This document shows, piece by piece, positions 14,279 to 24,900 of a stretch of 35,227 bases of DNA (position 1 is the stretch's first letter; each line of letters opens with the position of its first letter). The DNA is taken from positions 1 through 35,227 of the forward strand of contig CAMWSK010000027.1 in assembly GCA_947176895.1 (NCBI GenBank), written 5' to 3'. The notes under the pieces are model-generated. The model made no database searches. It saw only the letters and a list, made by a program, of their open reading frames with translations, and was not told where the DNA came from. The translations under genes were made by a program, and so were the position numbers. The DNA comes from an uncultured Prevotellaceae bacterium (GTDB taxonomy: Bacteria; Bacteroidota; Bacteroidia; Bacteroidales; Bacteroidaceae).

Positions 14279-15619
14279 TTATTCCTTCACGTTGGGTTTT
14301 TCCAATCCGTAGCCGAAGCGGCGGTCGGCCACCTTCAGCAACAGGGCCACCACCAGCGAGAGACATGCGATGCCGGTGAAAATCATCATGGGCAGGGTGT
14401 AGTCGTAGCCTCCCCCGGGCTGTTGGCAATAGGTTTCAAGAGTCCAGCCGATGAGGGCGGGAATGCCCCAAAGACCGATGTTCTGGATGAAGAAGATCAG
14501 CGCATAGGCGGTGCCCAGCTGTTTCACGGGGAAAATCTTGGCTACGGAGGGCCACATGGCGCTGGGCACCAGCGAGAAGGCAATGCCCAGAACAATCATC
14601 AGGCCGATGGCCACGTAAGAAGAGTGGATGAAGGGAAGGGCATAGATGGCATGCACGGCGATGAGCATGGCCGAACCCAGCATCATGATGCTGGCGGCGC
14701 GGCCCACACGGTCGATCATGCCGCCGAACACGGGGGTGAGCAGCAGGGCGCCCAAGGCGGGCAGGCCGGCTACGGCACCGGCTACGCTTTCGCTCACGCT
14801 GTATTTAGTAATCATCAGCTCGGTGGCGAACTTCTGGAAGGGGAACACGCACGAGTAGAACAGGACACAAAGCAGGGCGATGAGCCAGAAACCGGGGTTT
14901 CTCACCACCGACAATACGTCGGCAAAAGAGAATTTCTCTTCGTTGCCGTCGGCGGCAAGCTTCACCTGGGTGTCCAGTTTCTTGTCCATGAAACTGAAAA
15001 TGATGAAGGCCACCAGACCGCCCACCAGCAGGATGCCGCCGATGAGCAGGGGAGTGTCCAGCCGATAGGCGCGTGCCAAAGGAAGGGCCACGGCATAGGC
15101 CACCTGCGAACCGATGCGTGCCAGGGCCACCTGCACGCCCATGGCCAAGGCCATTTCCTTGCCGTGGAACCACTTGGCGATAATCTTTGTTACCGTGATG
15201 CCCGCTACTTCGGCACCCACGCCGAATACACTGTAGCCGGCGGATGCCAGGAACACGTCCAGCTTATAGCCCATCACGGTCTCGGATGTGCCGCCGAAGG
15301 TGGTGATGGCTGCGTATTCGGCAGCTGTGCCGCCCACCATCAGGATGGCTGCCGTGAGGCCTGTGAACCGGATGCCGAAACGGTCGAGGATGAGGCCTCC
15401 CCAAATGAGCATCAGCAGGAAGACGTTGAGGAAGCTGTAGGCACCCGTGAAGAAACCGAACTCGCCGCTGGTCCACAGCAGTTGGGTTTCGAGCATGGTT
15501 TTCAAGGGTGCCATGATGTCGTTGACATAATAGGCGGCCATCATGGTAAAGGCCACGATGAACAGGGCCGACCAGCGCATGGCAGCGCTGTCTCTGAGTG
15601 TTTTTGTGTTGTTATTCAT
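14279..15619 (-). CDS. Major facilitator superfamily transporter
   Basis: This 446-residue protein has about twelve hydrophobic segments and the general MFS layout, with a charged loop near residue 250 between the two halves. The loop after the second helix has GLILDRFGIRFTG, the usual MFS D-R-x-G motif. A substrate cannot be read from sequence. It starts 29 nt after the S9 dipeptidyl-peptidase stop, so the two are probably co-transcribed. A di- or tripeptide transporter taking up the peptidase's products is a reasonable guess. Sugar or organic-acid transport remains possible. Confidence 0.85.
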   Translation of the reverse strand: MNNNTKTLRDSAAMRWSALFIVAFTMMAAYYVNDIMAPLKTMLETQLLWTSGEFGFFTGAYSFLNVFLLMLIWGGLILDRFGIRFTGLTAAILMVGGTAAEYAAITTFGGTSETVMGYKLDVFLASAGYSVFGVGAEVAGITVTKIIAKWFHGKEMALAMGVQVALARIGSQVAYAVALPLARAYRLDTPLLIGGILLVGGLVAFIIFSFMDKKLDTQVKLAADGNEEKFSFADVLSVVRNPGFWLIALLCVLFYSCVFPFQKFATELMITKYSVSESVAGAVAGLPALGALLLTPVFGGMIDRVGRAASIMMLGSAMLIAVHAIYALPFIHSSYVAIGLMIVLGIAFSLVPSAMWPSVAKIFPVKQLGTAYALIFFIQNIGLWGIPALIGWTLETYCQQPGGGYDYTLPMMIFTGIACLSLVVALLLKVADRRFGYGLEKPNVKE

Positions 15620-15648
15620 TGGATTTAGGTGAATGTTTTTTCCTTAGT

Positions 15649-17805
15649 TTATTTTTTCAGCCACTTGTCCAGCCAGCGGAAGAACGTGCGCTGCCAAAGG
15701 ATTCCGTTTTGGGGACGCAATACCCAGTGGTTCTCGTCGGGATAGAGGAGCAGCTGGGCGGGGATGCCGCGCATGCGTGCTGCCGAGAAGGCGCTTTGGC
15801 CCTGGCTGTGCAGGATGCGGTAGTCCTTCTCGCCGTGTATGCAGAGGATGGGGGTGTCCCAGCGGTCGACGTAGAGGTGGGGGCTTTCAAGGAACACCTT
15901 GCTATCGGTCATTCGGCTGGGTGTGCCGCCGAGGTCCCAGTTGGGAAACCACATCTCTTCGGTCTCGAAATACTGTTGGTGGGTGTTGAAGATGCCGTCG
16001 TGGGCGATGAAGGCTTTGAAGCGTTTGTCGTGGTTACCGGCCAGCCAATAGACGCTGTAGCCGCCGAAGGAGGCTCCCACGCAGCCCAGATGCTCCTTGT
16101 CCACGTAGGGTTCCCGGCAGATGTCATCGATGGCGGAAAGGTAGTCTTTCATACATTGGCCGCTATAGTCGCCGGAGATTTGTTCCAACCATTCCATGCC
16201 GAAGCCGGGCAGGCCGCGACGGTTGGGCGCAATGATGATATAGTCGTTGGCCGCCATAATCTGGAAGTTCCACCGATAGCTCCAGAACTGGCTCACGGGG
16301 CTTTGAGGACCACCCTCGCAGAACAGCAGGGTGGGGTATTTCTTGGTGGGATCGAAGTGCGAGGGATAGATGACCCAGCAGAGCATCTGTTTGCCGTCGG
16401 TGGTGGTGACCATGCGTTCTTCCACCTTGCCTAAGGCGAGTTGCGAGAGGATATGTTCGTTCTCTGTGGTCAGTCTGTTGATTTTGGCCATGCCTTTCTT
16501 CTGAAGCGTGAGGGCATAGATGTCGTCGGGTGCCGAGATGCTGTGGCGCTTGACGAGCAATTGCTTTCCGCCCGGCATCACGCTCAGCCCGGCATAGTCG
16601 TAGTCGCCTGTGGTCAGAGGTTTTACCTCGCCTTGGAGATTGGTGCTGTAGACGTGGGTGCGGGCGTGCCACACACCGATGAAGTAGAGAGTTTTGCTGT
16701 CGGGTGCCCAAGCAAACTCGTCCACACCGCTCTCGAAGCTTTCGGTGGTGTAGGTCTTTTGGCCGCTTGCGAGGTCGAGCACACACAGGCGCAGCCTGTC
16801 GCTTTCGTAGCCGTCCCGCTCCATGCTCTTCCATGCGATGTAACGCCCGTCCGGCGAGAATAGGGGGTCTTGGTCGTAACCGGCGTTGATGTCCGTGGCG
16901 CTTTGGTTCTTGGCCTGATGCTCCAGCGAGAGGGTCGTGTCGGCCTTTGGCTCCACATAGCCTTGGGGCTTGCACAGGTTACGGGTCTGTCCGCTTTCTA
17001 TATTATATAGGTAGATGTCGGTGTCTGTGCTGATGGCATAGTCCACACCTGTTTTTTTGCGGCAGGTGTAGGCCACCTGCTTGCTGTCGGGGCTCCAGCA
17101 GAGTTGCTCGGTGCCTCCGAAGGGCAGTCCGGGACATTCGTAAGGTTCGCCTTCCAACAGGTCTTTCCCCTTGGCGGACACGCGGTCGCCGTCGAAGTCA
17201 TACAGGAAGGGATGGGGAATGGTCTGCACGTATTGGTCCCAGTGCTTGAAGTTCATGTCGTTGATCACCAGGCCCGTTGCCTTTGGCAGGTCGGCTTCCT
17301 GTGCGGCGATGCTTGTGGTGGAGGGAATCTGCCGGATGAGTATCACGTGCTTTTCGTCGGGGGAGAACAGGTAGCCCTCGGTGTCCTCTCCATGGGTCAG
17401 CTGCCGGGCTTTGCCGTTGGCCAGGCAGATGCTCCAGAGTTGTCCGCCCGAGAGGAAGGCCAGCTCGCTGTCGCCCTTGATGAAGGTGGGATCGGTCTCG
17501 CTCACGTTCTCATCGGTATTGTGGCTCACCTCGTGTTTGTTGCTTCCATCGGCGTTCATCAGGAAGATGCGTGTGCGCGAGCGGTTCTGTTCCACATTAT
17601 AATAGCTCACGGTGTAGGCAATCTGCTTGCCGTCGCTGCTGACGGCCGTGGAGCCGATGCGTCCCATGGCCCAAAGAGCCTCGGGTGTCATGCGGTCGGA
17701 TGTGAGCTTGATTTCGTTTTTGCGAATGGGGGCAGCCGTTTGTGCGGCTGCCTCCACGCTTGCTGTCATAGCCAATGCCATGATGCCTGTCTTGAGTATG
17801 TTCAT
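15649..17805 (-). CDS. S9-family prolyl oligopeptidase / dipeptidyl-peptidase
   Basis: The 718-residue product begins with a signal peptide (about 1-22, ending at AAAQT) and is likely periplasmic. Residues 40 to about 440 form a beta-propeller with TolB/WD-like repeats such as FSPDGRYIAW. The C-terminal alpha/beta hydrolase domain has the catalytic triad: Ser579 in GASFGGY, Asp661 in HGEKDYR and His693 in DENHW. This is the DPP/acylaminoacyl-peptidase type of S9 enzyme, which removes short peptides from the N terminus of oligopeptides. It starts 9 nt after yidC and is followed by the transporter gene, implying a single transcript. Exact specificity (DPP4, DPP5 or DPP7-like) was not determined. 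Confidence 0.9.
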   Translation of the reverse strand: MNILKTGIMALAMTASVEAAAQTAAPIRKNEIKLTSDRMTPEALWAMGRIGSTAVSSDGKQIAYTVSYYNVEQNRSRTRIFLMNADGSNKHEVSHNTDENVSETDPTFIKGDSELAFLSGGQLWSICLANGKARQLTHGEDTEGYLFSPDEKHVILIRQIPSTTSIAAQEADLPKATGLVINDMNFKHWDQYVQTIPHPFLYDFDGDRVSAKGKDLLEGEPYECPGLPFGGTEQLCWSPDSKQVAYTCRKKTGVDYAISTDTDIYLYNIESGQTRNLCKPQGYVEPKADTTLSLEHQAKNQSATDINAGYDQDPLFSPDGRYIAWKSMERDGYESDRLRLCVLDLASGQKTYTTESFESGVDEFAWAPDSKTLYFIGVWHARTHVYSTNLQGEVKPLTTGDYDYAGLSVMPGGKQLLVKRHSISAPDDIYALTLQKKGMAKINRLTTENEHILSQLALGKVEERMVTTTDGKQMLCWVIYPSHFDPTKKYPTLLFCEGGPQSPVSQFWSYRWNFQIMAANDYIIIAPNRRGLPGFGMEWLEQISGDYSGQCMKDYLSAIDDICREPYVDKEHLGCVGASFGGYSVYWLAGNHDKRFKAFIAHDGIFNTHQQYFETEEMWFPNWDLGGTPSRMTDSKVFLESPHLYVDRWDTPILCIHGEKDYRILHSQGQSAFSAARMRGIPAQLLLYPDENHWVLRPQNGILWQRTFFRWLDKWLKK

Positions 17806-17814
17806 GTTGGGATG

Positions 17815-19674
17815 TTATTTCTGTTGTTGGCGGCGTTGCTGCTCCTCGGCCATCTTCTGCATGGCTTCGAGGCGTGCGGCCAGGCTGCTCATTTTCTTAG
17901 GATTGCCGGCGTTCTTCTCCTTGTATGCCTTCAGTTGTGCCAGCAATTTGTCCTCGTTGGTAAACTTGCGCAGTGCCCACATGATGAGCACGGAAGAGAG
18001 GGCGCTGAGGAAGTAGTAGTAGCACAGGCCGGCACTGTAGTTGTTGAACGTGAAGAAGAACACCACGGGCATCAGATAGGACATCCAGCGCATCATCTTC
18101 ATCTGCTGTTCCTGTTCGGCCGACATCATGGCGCTTTGCTGTTGCTGGCGCATGGACACCACCATCGTGAGGATGTTGGTGACCGAGAACAGCACACAGA
18201 AGATGCTGATATGGTCGCCGATGAGGGGCAGGTGGGTGTTCCAGGAAATCAGGGAGTCATAGGCACTGAGATCATCGGCCCACAAGAAACTCTGGCCGCG
18301 CAGCTCGATGGCATTGGGCACAAAGTTGAACAAGGCAATCCAGATGGGCATCTGGATGAGCATCGGCAGGCAGCCGCCCATGGGCGAAACGCCGTAGGAG
18401 CTGTAGAGCTGCATGGTTTCCTGTTGCTTTTTGAGGGCATCCTCGGGCTTGGTGTATTTGGCGGCAATCTTGTCCACCTCGGGTTTGAGCACACGCATGC
18501 GGGCTGTGGAGAGGTAGCTCTTGCGGTTGGCGGGGAACACCAGTACCTTCACGATCAGGGTGAGCAACAGCAACACGAGTGCCATGTGCAGACCGAGGGC
18601 GGAAAGACCGTCGAAGAGGTAGAGGATGAAGTAGCGGTTGATCCACTTCACCACGGGCCATCCGAAGTCCACCAGTTCCTCCACGTCCAGGTTTTCTTTC
18701 GCAAGGCTTTGGCCATCAATGCTCTTCAGCGTGTGGAAATCATTGGGGCCGAGGTACATCTGCAGTTGTGTGGGCTGCTTGCCGGTGGCGTCGAAGGGGG
18801 TCTGCATTTTGGCGATGTACTGCTTCAGGTAGCCACTGTTCTCCTCCTGTTCCTCGCTATAGAGCTGGGCGTTCTTGAAATCTTGCTGGCCGATGAGCAC
18901 GGCACTGAAGAACTGGGTCTTGAAGGCCACCCAATCGAGCCGGGTGTCGGGGTCTTTGCGGTCCTTGCCCGTGAAGCTCAGCATCTCGGCGTCATCACCC
19001 TTTTCCTTGTAGGTCAGCTGGCTGTAGCGGTTCTCGAAGGAGAAGCCCTTCTCCATCTGGCGCAGCTTGCCCGCCCAGAAAATGCCCATGGCGTTCTCGC
19101 CCGGAGCGAAGTAATTGGCCAGCCCGTCGGCCTTCACCTCCATGTCCAGCACGTAGTTGTCGGGCCGCAGTGTATAGAGGATGCTCAACTTTCCGCCGTT
19201 GGCTGCGGTGGCTTCGAGGGTCAGGGTACTGTCGGTCTGTTCGGCCGGCGTGAAGTAGAGTTGGTTGAGGTAGATGTTTTCCGCCTTGGCGCTCAGGGTA
19301 AGCTCCATGGTGTTTGTCTCCTTTTCCAGCAGGCGCACGTCCTGCTCGCTGCCATATTCCTTATATCCTTTCACGATGGCGGACTCTATGGTGCCTCCGT
19401 GTGTGCCGATTTTCACCTCCACCTTGTCGTTCTGCAGTGTGATGAGTTGGGATGTTCCCCGTGCGTTGGCGGCAAAGATTTGGCTTCTTGTTGCCGCCAC
19501 GGGTGCTTGTGCCACATCGTGCTGTGCAGCTTTTCTGTTCAGTTCGGCGGCCTGTTGGATGGAGTCTTGGCGGGCTTGCTCTTCCCGTTCCGCTTGGCTG
19601 GGCTGGCTCCAGATGTTGAAGCCTATCAGCACGACGCCTATCAGTGCCAGGCCGGTGATGGTGTTCTTGTCCAT
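17815..19674 (-). CDS. yidC: Membrane protein insertase YidC
   Basis: This 619-residue protein has the YidC layout of Gram-negative bacteria. An N-terminal helix (residues 5-22, ending in NIWSQ) is followed by a large periplasmic beta domain (about 60-350) and a C-terminal insertase core. In that core MGGCLPMLIQMPIWIALF (about 430-450) is the diagnostic stretch. The C terminus is a basic, Gln-rich tail. YidC inserts small membrane proteins alone and helps SecYEG with others. A -7 box lies 42 nt before the start. The dipeptidyl-peptidase gene follows after 9 nt. Confidence 0.95.
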   Translation of the reverse strand: MDKNTITGLALIGVVLIGFNIWSQPSQAEREEQARQDSIQQAAELNRKAAQHDVAQAPVAATRSQIFAANARGTSQLITLQNDKVEVKIGTHGGTIESAIVKGYKEYGSEQDVRLLEKETNTMELTLSAKAENIYLNQLYFTPAEQTDSTLTLEATAANGGKLSILYTLRPDNYVLDMEVKADGLANYFAPGENAMGIFWAGKLRQMEKGFSFENRYSQLTYKEKGDDAEMLSFTGKDRKDPDTRLDWVAFKTQFFSAVLIGQQDFKNAQLYSEEQEENSGYLKQYIAKMQTPFDATGKQPTQLQMYLGPNDFHTLKSIDGQSLAKENLDVEELVDFGWPVVKWINRYFILYLFDGLSALGLHMALVLLLLTLIVKVLVFPANRKSYLSTARMRVLKPEVDKIAAKYTKPEDALKKQQETMQLYSSYGVSPMGGCLPMLIQMPIWIALFNFVPNAIELRGQSFLWADDLSAYDSLISWNTHLPLIGDHISIFCVLFSVTNILTMVVSMRQQQQSAMMSAEQEQQMKMMRWMSYLMPVVFFFTFNNYSAGLCYYYFLSALSSVLIMWALRKFTNEDKLLAQLKAYKEKNAGNPKKMSSLAARLEAMQKMAEEQQRRQQQK

Positions 19675-19715
19675 TTGATGTACGTATATGTTTGTTTTTA
19701 TTGCAACTTAGTGTG

Positions 19716-19723
19716 CAAAGATA
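19716..19723 (-). promoter_or_regulatory. -7 promoter box for yidC
   Basis: Read on the minus strand, TATCTTTG (19723-19716) matches TAnnTTTG. No TTTG -33 box is seen at the expected distance. It lies between the M60 terminator and yidC. Confidence 0.5.
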
Positions 19724-19807
19724 CGATAAATCTGTGGAACTAACGAGGAAAATACGAGAAATGACGTGAAAGCTCTTGGGTGGTTTCTATGGACGATGCG
19801 GAGATAG

Positions 19808-19852
19808 AAAAAAACATCGCGGCGTTTGAAACGGTTCGCCGTGATGTTTTTT
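19808..19852 (-). terminator. Intrinsic terminator after the short M60 gene
   Basis: CATCGCGGCG (19815-19824) pairs with CGCCGTGATG (19837-19846) with one G-U pair, flanked by A and T runs on both sides, so it could also stop plus-strand transcription. It lies about 25 nt after the M60-like peptidase stop. Confidence 0.8.
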
Positions 19853-19876
19853 CTAGGGGGTGGGAAGGCAGGCCTG

Positions 19877-21820
19877 TTATTTTACCTCCTGTGTGGCCGT
19901 GCTTTCATAGATTTTCATGCGTGTGCCGTCGTAGCCCACGGCCATGATATAGGCGGCTGCCGGCGCTGTCTCCGTGGCGGCGGGGTAGAGCACCCGGGTG
20001 ATGGTGTGGGCATCGTTGCTGCCCAGGCCATACATGGTGATGCGCAGCAGCCGGTGGTCTGCGGTGTAGGTCTCGAAGGCCACGGCGTTCTTCACGATGT
20101 TGTGGTCCACGACCACCTTGCCTTTCTCGGGTGTGCAACCCTTGTTCAGGGTGGCGGGCACCTGCAGTTTCAGGTTGTCGCGGTAGATGTGGGCGTTGTG
20201 GGCGCAGATGTAGTTGATTTCCTCTTCGGGTGTCTTGTAGCATTGCGTCTTGACGTGGGCTTTCAGCTTGTTGATCATCTCGGGGGTGATGATGCTCCAT
20301 CCCGGTCCGTAGTCCTCGATGTATGTGTGCATGGGCTTCAGCATTCCGGCCTTCTCGAAGAAAGGCAGCAGGTTGAGTTTCGTGCTGTCGCAGGCCAGCT
20401 TCATCCAGTTGATTTGCTTCTTGCCTATGGTGTTGAAGGTGCGGGCGTATCCCTCGGTTGAGCGGATGGATTCGATGATCATGGGGATGATGTCGGGACT
20501 TTTGCCGGCCCATGTGCCCCAGAGGTTCAACTGGTGGAAGGGGGTGAGTTTCACGAAGTGGTCGTAGTTGCGTTTGGTGGTGGTCACCTTTCCGGTGTTG
20601 TCGCCTTCGGCATTCTGCCCGTCGACCGTGATTTTCTCGGGAGTGCTGCCGTGATAGTCGGGTCCGTCCTGCAACTGCCATTGCACGCCCTTGCGCAGGC
20701 CCTCCTCGAAATAGGTCTGCATACGTCCTCCGCGCATGCCGCGGTAGTCGTTTACACCCGTGACCTCATCCTCCAGGCGCAGGCCGCTTGGGTTGCCGGT
20801 GTAGAGCAGCTCGGCCCATGAGGCATAGACGTTGTTGGAGGTTTCTCCCAATCCGCTCCATCTGAAGCCTTCTATTTGGTTGTTGTGTCCCCACTCGTGG
20901 CCGACTCCCCAAAAACCGAAACGTTTGGCATCGGGTGTGCAGAGGGCATTCAGACTGCCGATGTGGCAGTAGGCTCCTTCGCCTCCTGCGGCCATGAAGC
21001 CGTAGGAGGTGGCGTAGAATAGCTGGCGGTTCTTGACTTGACGTCCGTATTTCTCCAGCCCCATCATGCTGCGTTCGGCATCCTGTACCTGCTGGAAAAG
21101 GGTCATCACGGAGTCGATGTTCTCGGGGCAGTTCTCAATCCACTTGCACACGGGGAAGGCCAATTGGGCGTGCCTGGAGCGTGTGACGAGGATGGTGGAG
21201 TCATTTTTGTCGAAGGCTTTCAGCATCTCCTTCCAATCGCTGTTGGTCATGGTCTCCCGGTCCCAGTAGCCGCGCACGGGAGCGTTCACGAAGTGGAGCC
21301 TGACGTTGGGGGCGTTTTGGTAGTTGTCGGTGTAGTAGTCCACAAACACGTTGCCCTCGGTGGTGGCGGTGATGTGGTTGAAGCCGTTGTGCAGGGAGTA
21401 GTGGCTTGCCTCCTCGTTTTTCAGCCAGTTCTTGATGTTCAGTCCCACCGTGTCCTGACCGATGCCTTCGGCCATCACGATGCAGCTCTCCCCCTTTTTG
21501 AGGTAGACGCCTGTGGGGTTTTCATAACGGTTGTATTGGGCGCTGGTCTTGAGGATGCGGCGCAGGGTGGCTGTGGTCATGTAGGGTTCGTATTCGGCCA
21601 CGCGGAATTTGCTGTAGCCTTCGGCATCGGCCAGCAGATGCTCCACCAGCAGTCTGGTATCGGTGTCCTTGATGCCCTCGGCGGTAGTCACCTTCGGCTT
21701 GAGTCGGGTGAAGAGCGGGTCGGCAAAGTAGCGTTTCATTGCCTGCTCCTTGGCTTTGTCTTGTGCTTGTGTTCCCATGGCCAGCAGAAGGCTCGCCAGC
21801 ATGAATGCAAGTTTTTTCAT
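19877..21820 (-). CDS. Secreted M60-like zinc metallopeptidase, short paralog
   Basis: The 647-residue product has a Sec signal (residues 1-20, ending in TQAQ) and an M60/enhancin-type catalytic domain. Zinc-binding His308, Glu309 and His312 lie in GHEWGHNNQ, with the third ligand Glu326 in GLGETSNN, matching the HExxH-x(8-24)-E rule. M60-like enzymes of gut bacteria cut mucin-type O-glycoproteins. Compared with its neighbour at 21938-25309 it lacks the N-terminal carbohydrate-binding domain and the C-terminal lectin-like and tail regions, but the shared core is closely similar, so the two arose by duplication. It follows the larger paralog after a 117-nt gap with a hairpin and no clear promoter. 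Confidence 0.9.
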   Translation of the reverse strand: MKKLAFMLASLLLAMGTQAQDKAKEQAMKRYFADPLFTRLKPKVTTAEGIKDTDTRLLVEHLLADAEGYSKFRVAEYEPYMTTATLRRILKTSAQYNRYENPTGVYLKKGESCIVMAEGIGQDTVGLNIKNWLKNEEASHYSLHNGFNHITATTEGNVFVDYYTDNYQNAPNVRLHFVNAPVRGYWDRETMTNSDWKEMLKAFDKNDSTILVTRSRHAQLAFPVCKWIENCPENIDSVMTLFQQVQDAERSMMGLEKYGRQVKNRQLFYATSYGFMAAGGEGAYCHIGSLNALCTPDAKRFGFWGVGHEWGHNNQIEGFRWSGLGETSNNVYASWAELLYTGNPSGLRLEDEVTGVNDYRGMRGGRMQTYFEEGLRKGVQWQLQDGPDYHGSTPEKITVDGQNAEGDNTGKVTTTKRNYDHFVKLTPFHQLNLWGTWAGKSPDIIPMIIESIRSTEGYARTFNTIGKKQINWMKLACDSTKLNLLPFFEKAGMLKPMHTYIEDYGPGWSIITPEMINKLKAHVKTQCYKTPEEEINYICAHNAHIYRDNLKLQVPATLNKGCTPEKGKVVVDHNIVKNAVAFETYTADHRLLRITMYGLGSNDAHTITRVLYPAATETAPAAAYIMAVGYDGTRMKIYESTATQEVK

Positions 21821-21868
21821 AAATGTGTGATGTTGTTTTTTTTGATTTATGGTTAGACAAGAGGGAAA

Positions 21869-21899
21869 ACAAGAGTGTGGCGTGAGGCCACACTCTTGT
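21869..21899 (-). terminator. Hairpin between the two M60 paralogs
   Basis: ACAAGAGTGTGGC (21869-21881) and its perfect complement (21887-21899) form a 13-bp stem with a 5-nt loop, followed on the minus strand by GTTTTCCC. It may terminate or attenuate transcription from the upstream paralog, or protect the mRNA 3' end. Confidence 0.75.
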
Positions 21900-21937
21900 C
21901 CGTTGGGATGTTTCTTTTGTGAGTTCCTCCTGGGGGA

Positions 21938-24900
21938 TTATTTTACCAGAATCTTTTTGCCTACGGGGGTGACATAGATATGTCCCTTCTGCGGTTTGTC
22001 GGTCTGAACGCCGTTGAGATCGTAGAACTTGTCGCCGCCCTTTTCTACCTTGATGTCGCTGATGCCGTCGTGGAGGGATTGGGGGCTGAGGTAGAGTTGC
22101 TCGGCGTTGTTCACTTCCGGCTTCAGCAGATAAGACTTGTTGGCTGTCACGGATGTAGCTGTGCCGGTTTTGATGGCTGCGGTGGTTCCTGCCTCGGTAG
22201 AAGTGGTCATGGTGGCCAGGAAGGAACCTTTTTCAAGCGAGGTTCTCAGCGTTGCGCCGTGCAGCAGGTTGGTCGTGGTGGTTTTCTCACCATCGCTTTC
22301 GGCGATTGTCAGGTTGTAGGTGCCGCTCTTTCCGTTCAGGATTACAGGCATACGGGCGGGAATCACGTTGCCCTTGATTTCCTCCAGCAGCGCATAGTCA
22401 AAGTCGGTGCCCTCGTAGTCATAGGTGCCGACGGTGCTCACCACATAGGCGGTCATGTCTTCGGGGATTTCCAAGGGGAAGGGATAGCAGATGTTGAGGT
22501 ATGCTCTTGTGGGTATGGTCACGGGCACGGTGGTCACCCGCTCCACTGTCCAGATGTTGTTGGGGTCGCCGGAGCCGCCTCCGTAGAATCCGGTCTGCGT
22601 TTCGCTGTAGGCGTTCAGGTAGTTGCCTGAACCCTGAATGCAGAGGGTGAAGGTCTTCTTTGCCTCATCCACGCACGTTGCCTCCCAGGCAGGTGCCTCG
22701 GCTTTGGAATAAAGCTGGGTTTGTGCGCCATCTGCTTTCTTTGCGAAATAGCTGTCGCTTTGGGGATTGTAGAGGAGATAGGTGTCTTCACCATTCTGCT
22801 GCCACATCCATATCTGCTCGATGCTTCTGTCTGATTTGGCTTCGCGGTTCAGCTTCCATGTGATTTTTCCCGATGCGTCCGCAAAAGTCGAGGCGCCACA
22901 ACTGAGCGCGTTGCCTCTTCCGTTCGAGGTGATGCGGTAGTAGCCGTTGTCGGCAAGCCCTATGCGGACGTTGGATTGCTCGAAAATCTTCATGCGTGTG
23001 CCGTCGTAGCCCACAGCCATGATATATGCGGCAGCCTTTGCTTCGTCGGCGTGGCCGGGATAGAGCACCTGGGTGTAGGTATGGTTGTCGTCGCTGCCCA
23101 GGCCATACATGGTGATGCGCAGCAGCTCGCCGTTGGCCGTGTGGGTCTCGAAAGCCACGGCGTTCTTCACCACGTCGTGTCGCACGGTCACCGTGTTGTT
23201 CTGGTTCAGGGTACAGCCGGTTCCGAGCGTGGCGGGCACTTCCAGTTTCAGGTTGTCGCGATAGATGTGGAAGTTGTGTCCGTTGATGTAGTTGATTTCC
23301 TCGTTGGGAGTGGGATAACCCTTCTCGGCCACGTAGGTCTTCAGGTCGTTGATCATCTTTTCGGTGATGACGCTCCATCCTGCACCGTAGTCCTCGATGT
23401 AGCGGTTGATGGGCTTCAGCATACCGGCCTTCTCAAAGAAGGGCAGCAGGTTGATTTGTGCGCTGTCGCAGGCCAGCTTCATCCAGTTGATCTGTTGTTT
23501 GCCCACGGTGTTGTAGGTCCGGGTATAGTTGTCGGTGGTGCGCAGGGATTCCAGAACCATGGGGATGATGTCGGGACACTTGCCTGCACGTGTGCCCCAG
23601 AGGTTCAACTGATGGAAGGGGATGACCTTCACGAAATGGTCGAAGTTGCGCGAAGTGGTGGTTACCGTGCCTGTGGGGTTGCCATTGGCGTCCTGGCCCT
23701 GCACGGTAACCGTCGCATCCTCGCTGCCGTGATAGTCGGGGCCGTCCTGCATCTGCCACTGCACTCCCTTGCGCAACCCTTCCTCGAAATAGGTCTCCAT
23801 GCGTCCGCCGCGCATGCCGGCGTAGTCGTTTACACCCGTATTCTCGTCCTCCAGCGTCAGCCAGTTGGGATTGCCGGTGTACATCATCTGCACCCAGGAA
23901 GAATAGACGTTGTTGGAAGTCTCTCCCAGTCCGCTCCATTTAAACCCTTGGATTTGGTTGTTGTGTCCCCACTCGTGGCCGATGGCCCAGAAGCCGAATT
24001 TCTTGGAATCGGGGACCATCAGGTCGGCCATGGTGCCGATGGTGGCATAGGCACCGTCGCCGCCGGCGTGCAGGAAACCGCCGACCATACCGTAAAAGTT
24101 ATGACGGTTCTTGATTTTGTAGCCATATTTGGGCAGTCCCATCATGTAGCGCTCTCCCTCCTGGATTCGTTGGTAGAGGGTCATGGTGGAGTCGATGTTG
24201 ACGGGGCAATATCTCTTCCATGCGCAAACCGGGTAGAACAACTGAGCATACTGTGAACGTGTGATGATGACGGTGGAGTCGTTGGCATCCAGTTTGCTGA
24301 GCATTTCCACCCAATCGTCGTTGGTCATGGTCTCCTGATCCCAATAGCCGCGCACGGGGGCATTGACCAGGTGCACCTTTACGTTGGGGGCTTTCTCGTA
24401 ATCATCGGTATAATAGCTTACAAACACATTGCCCTCATTGGCTGCGGTAATCCAATTGTATCCGTTTTTCAGGGTATAGCTGCTTGACCCCAAATCCTTG
24501 ATGCCGTTTTTGATTCTCAGCCCCACGGGATAATCGGTGATGCCGTCCACCATCACGGCACAGGACTCGCCCTCTTTCAGATAGATGCCGGTGGGGTTCT
24601 CGTATTGGTTGTAATAGCCGCTGTTCTTCAGAATGCTGTTCAGCGTCTCTACGGTCATGTAAGGCTCATACTCGCCCACGCGGAACTTTTTATATTTGTC
24701 GGGGTCGGTCAGCAGGTTGTCTACCAATTGCTTCACATCGGGGTCTTCAATACCTTCGCTGCCGGTGATGCCGGGCTTCAGCTCCAGGCACAGGGGATCC
24801 TGAAAGACTGCGGCAAAAGCATTCTGCTTTTCATAATTGCGTGCGAAAGCCTCAATCTCGGCAGCCGAGGCAAAGCCACCATGTCCTGACTTGATGGTGA

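Noticed and set aside
14198..15628. 476-codon plus-strand open frame opposite the MFS transporter
   Set aside because: Same shadow effect; the His/Gly/Gln-rich translation has no hydrophobic segments or motifs.
17104..19743. 879-codon plus-strand open frame opposite yidC and the S9 peptidase
   Set aside because: It lies antisense to two well-recognised genes and its translation is His/Gly/Val-rich with no domain; it is a shadow of G+C-rich coding DNA.
22976..24256. 426-codon plus-strand open frame opposite the large M60 gene
   Set aside because: Antisense to the catalytic domain, with a shadow-like composition.
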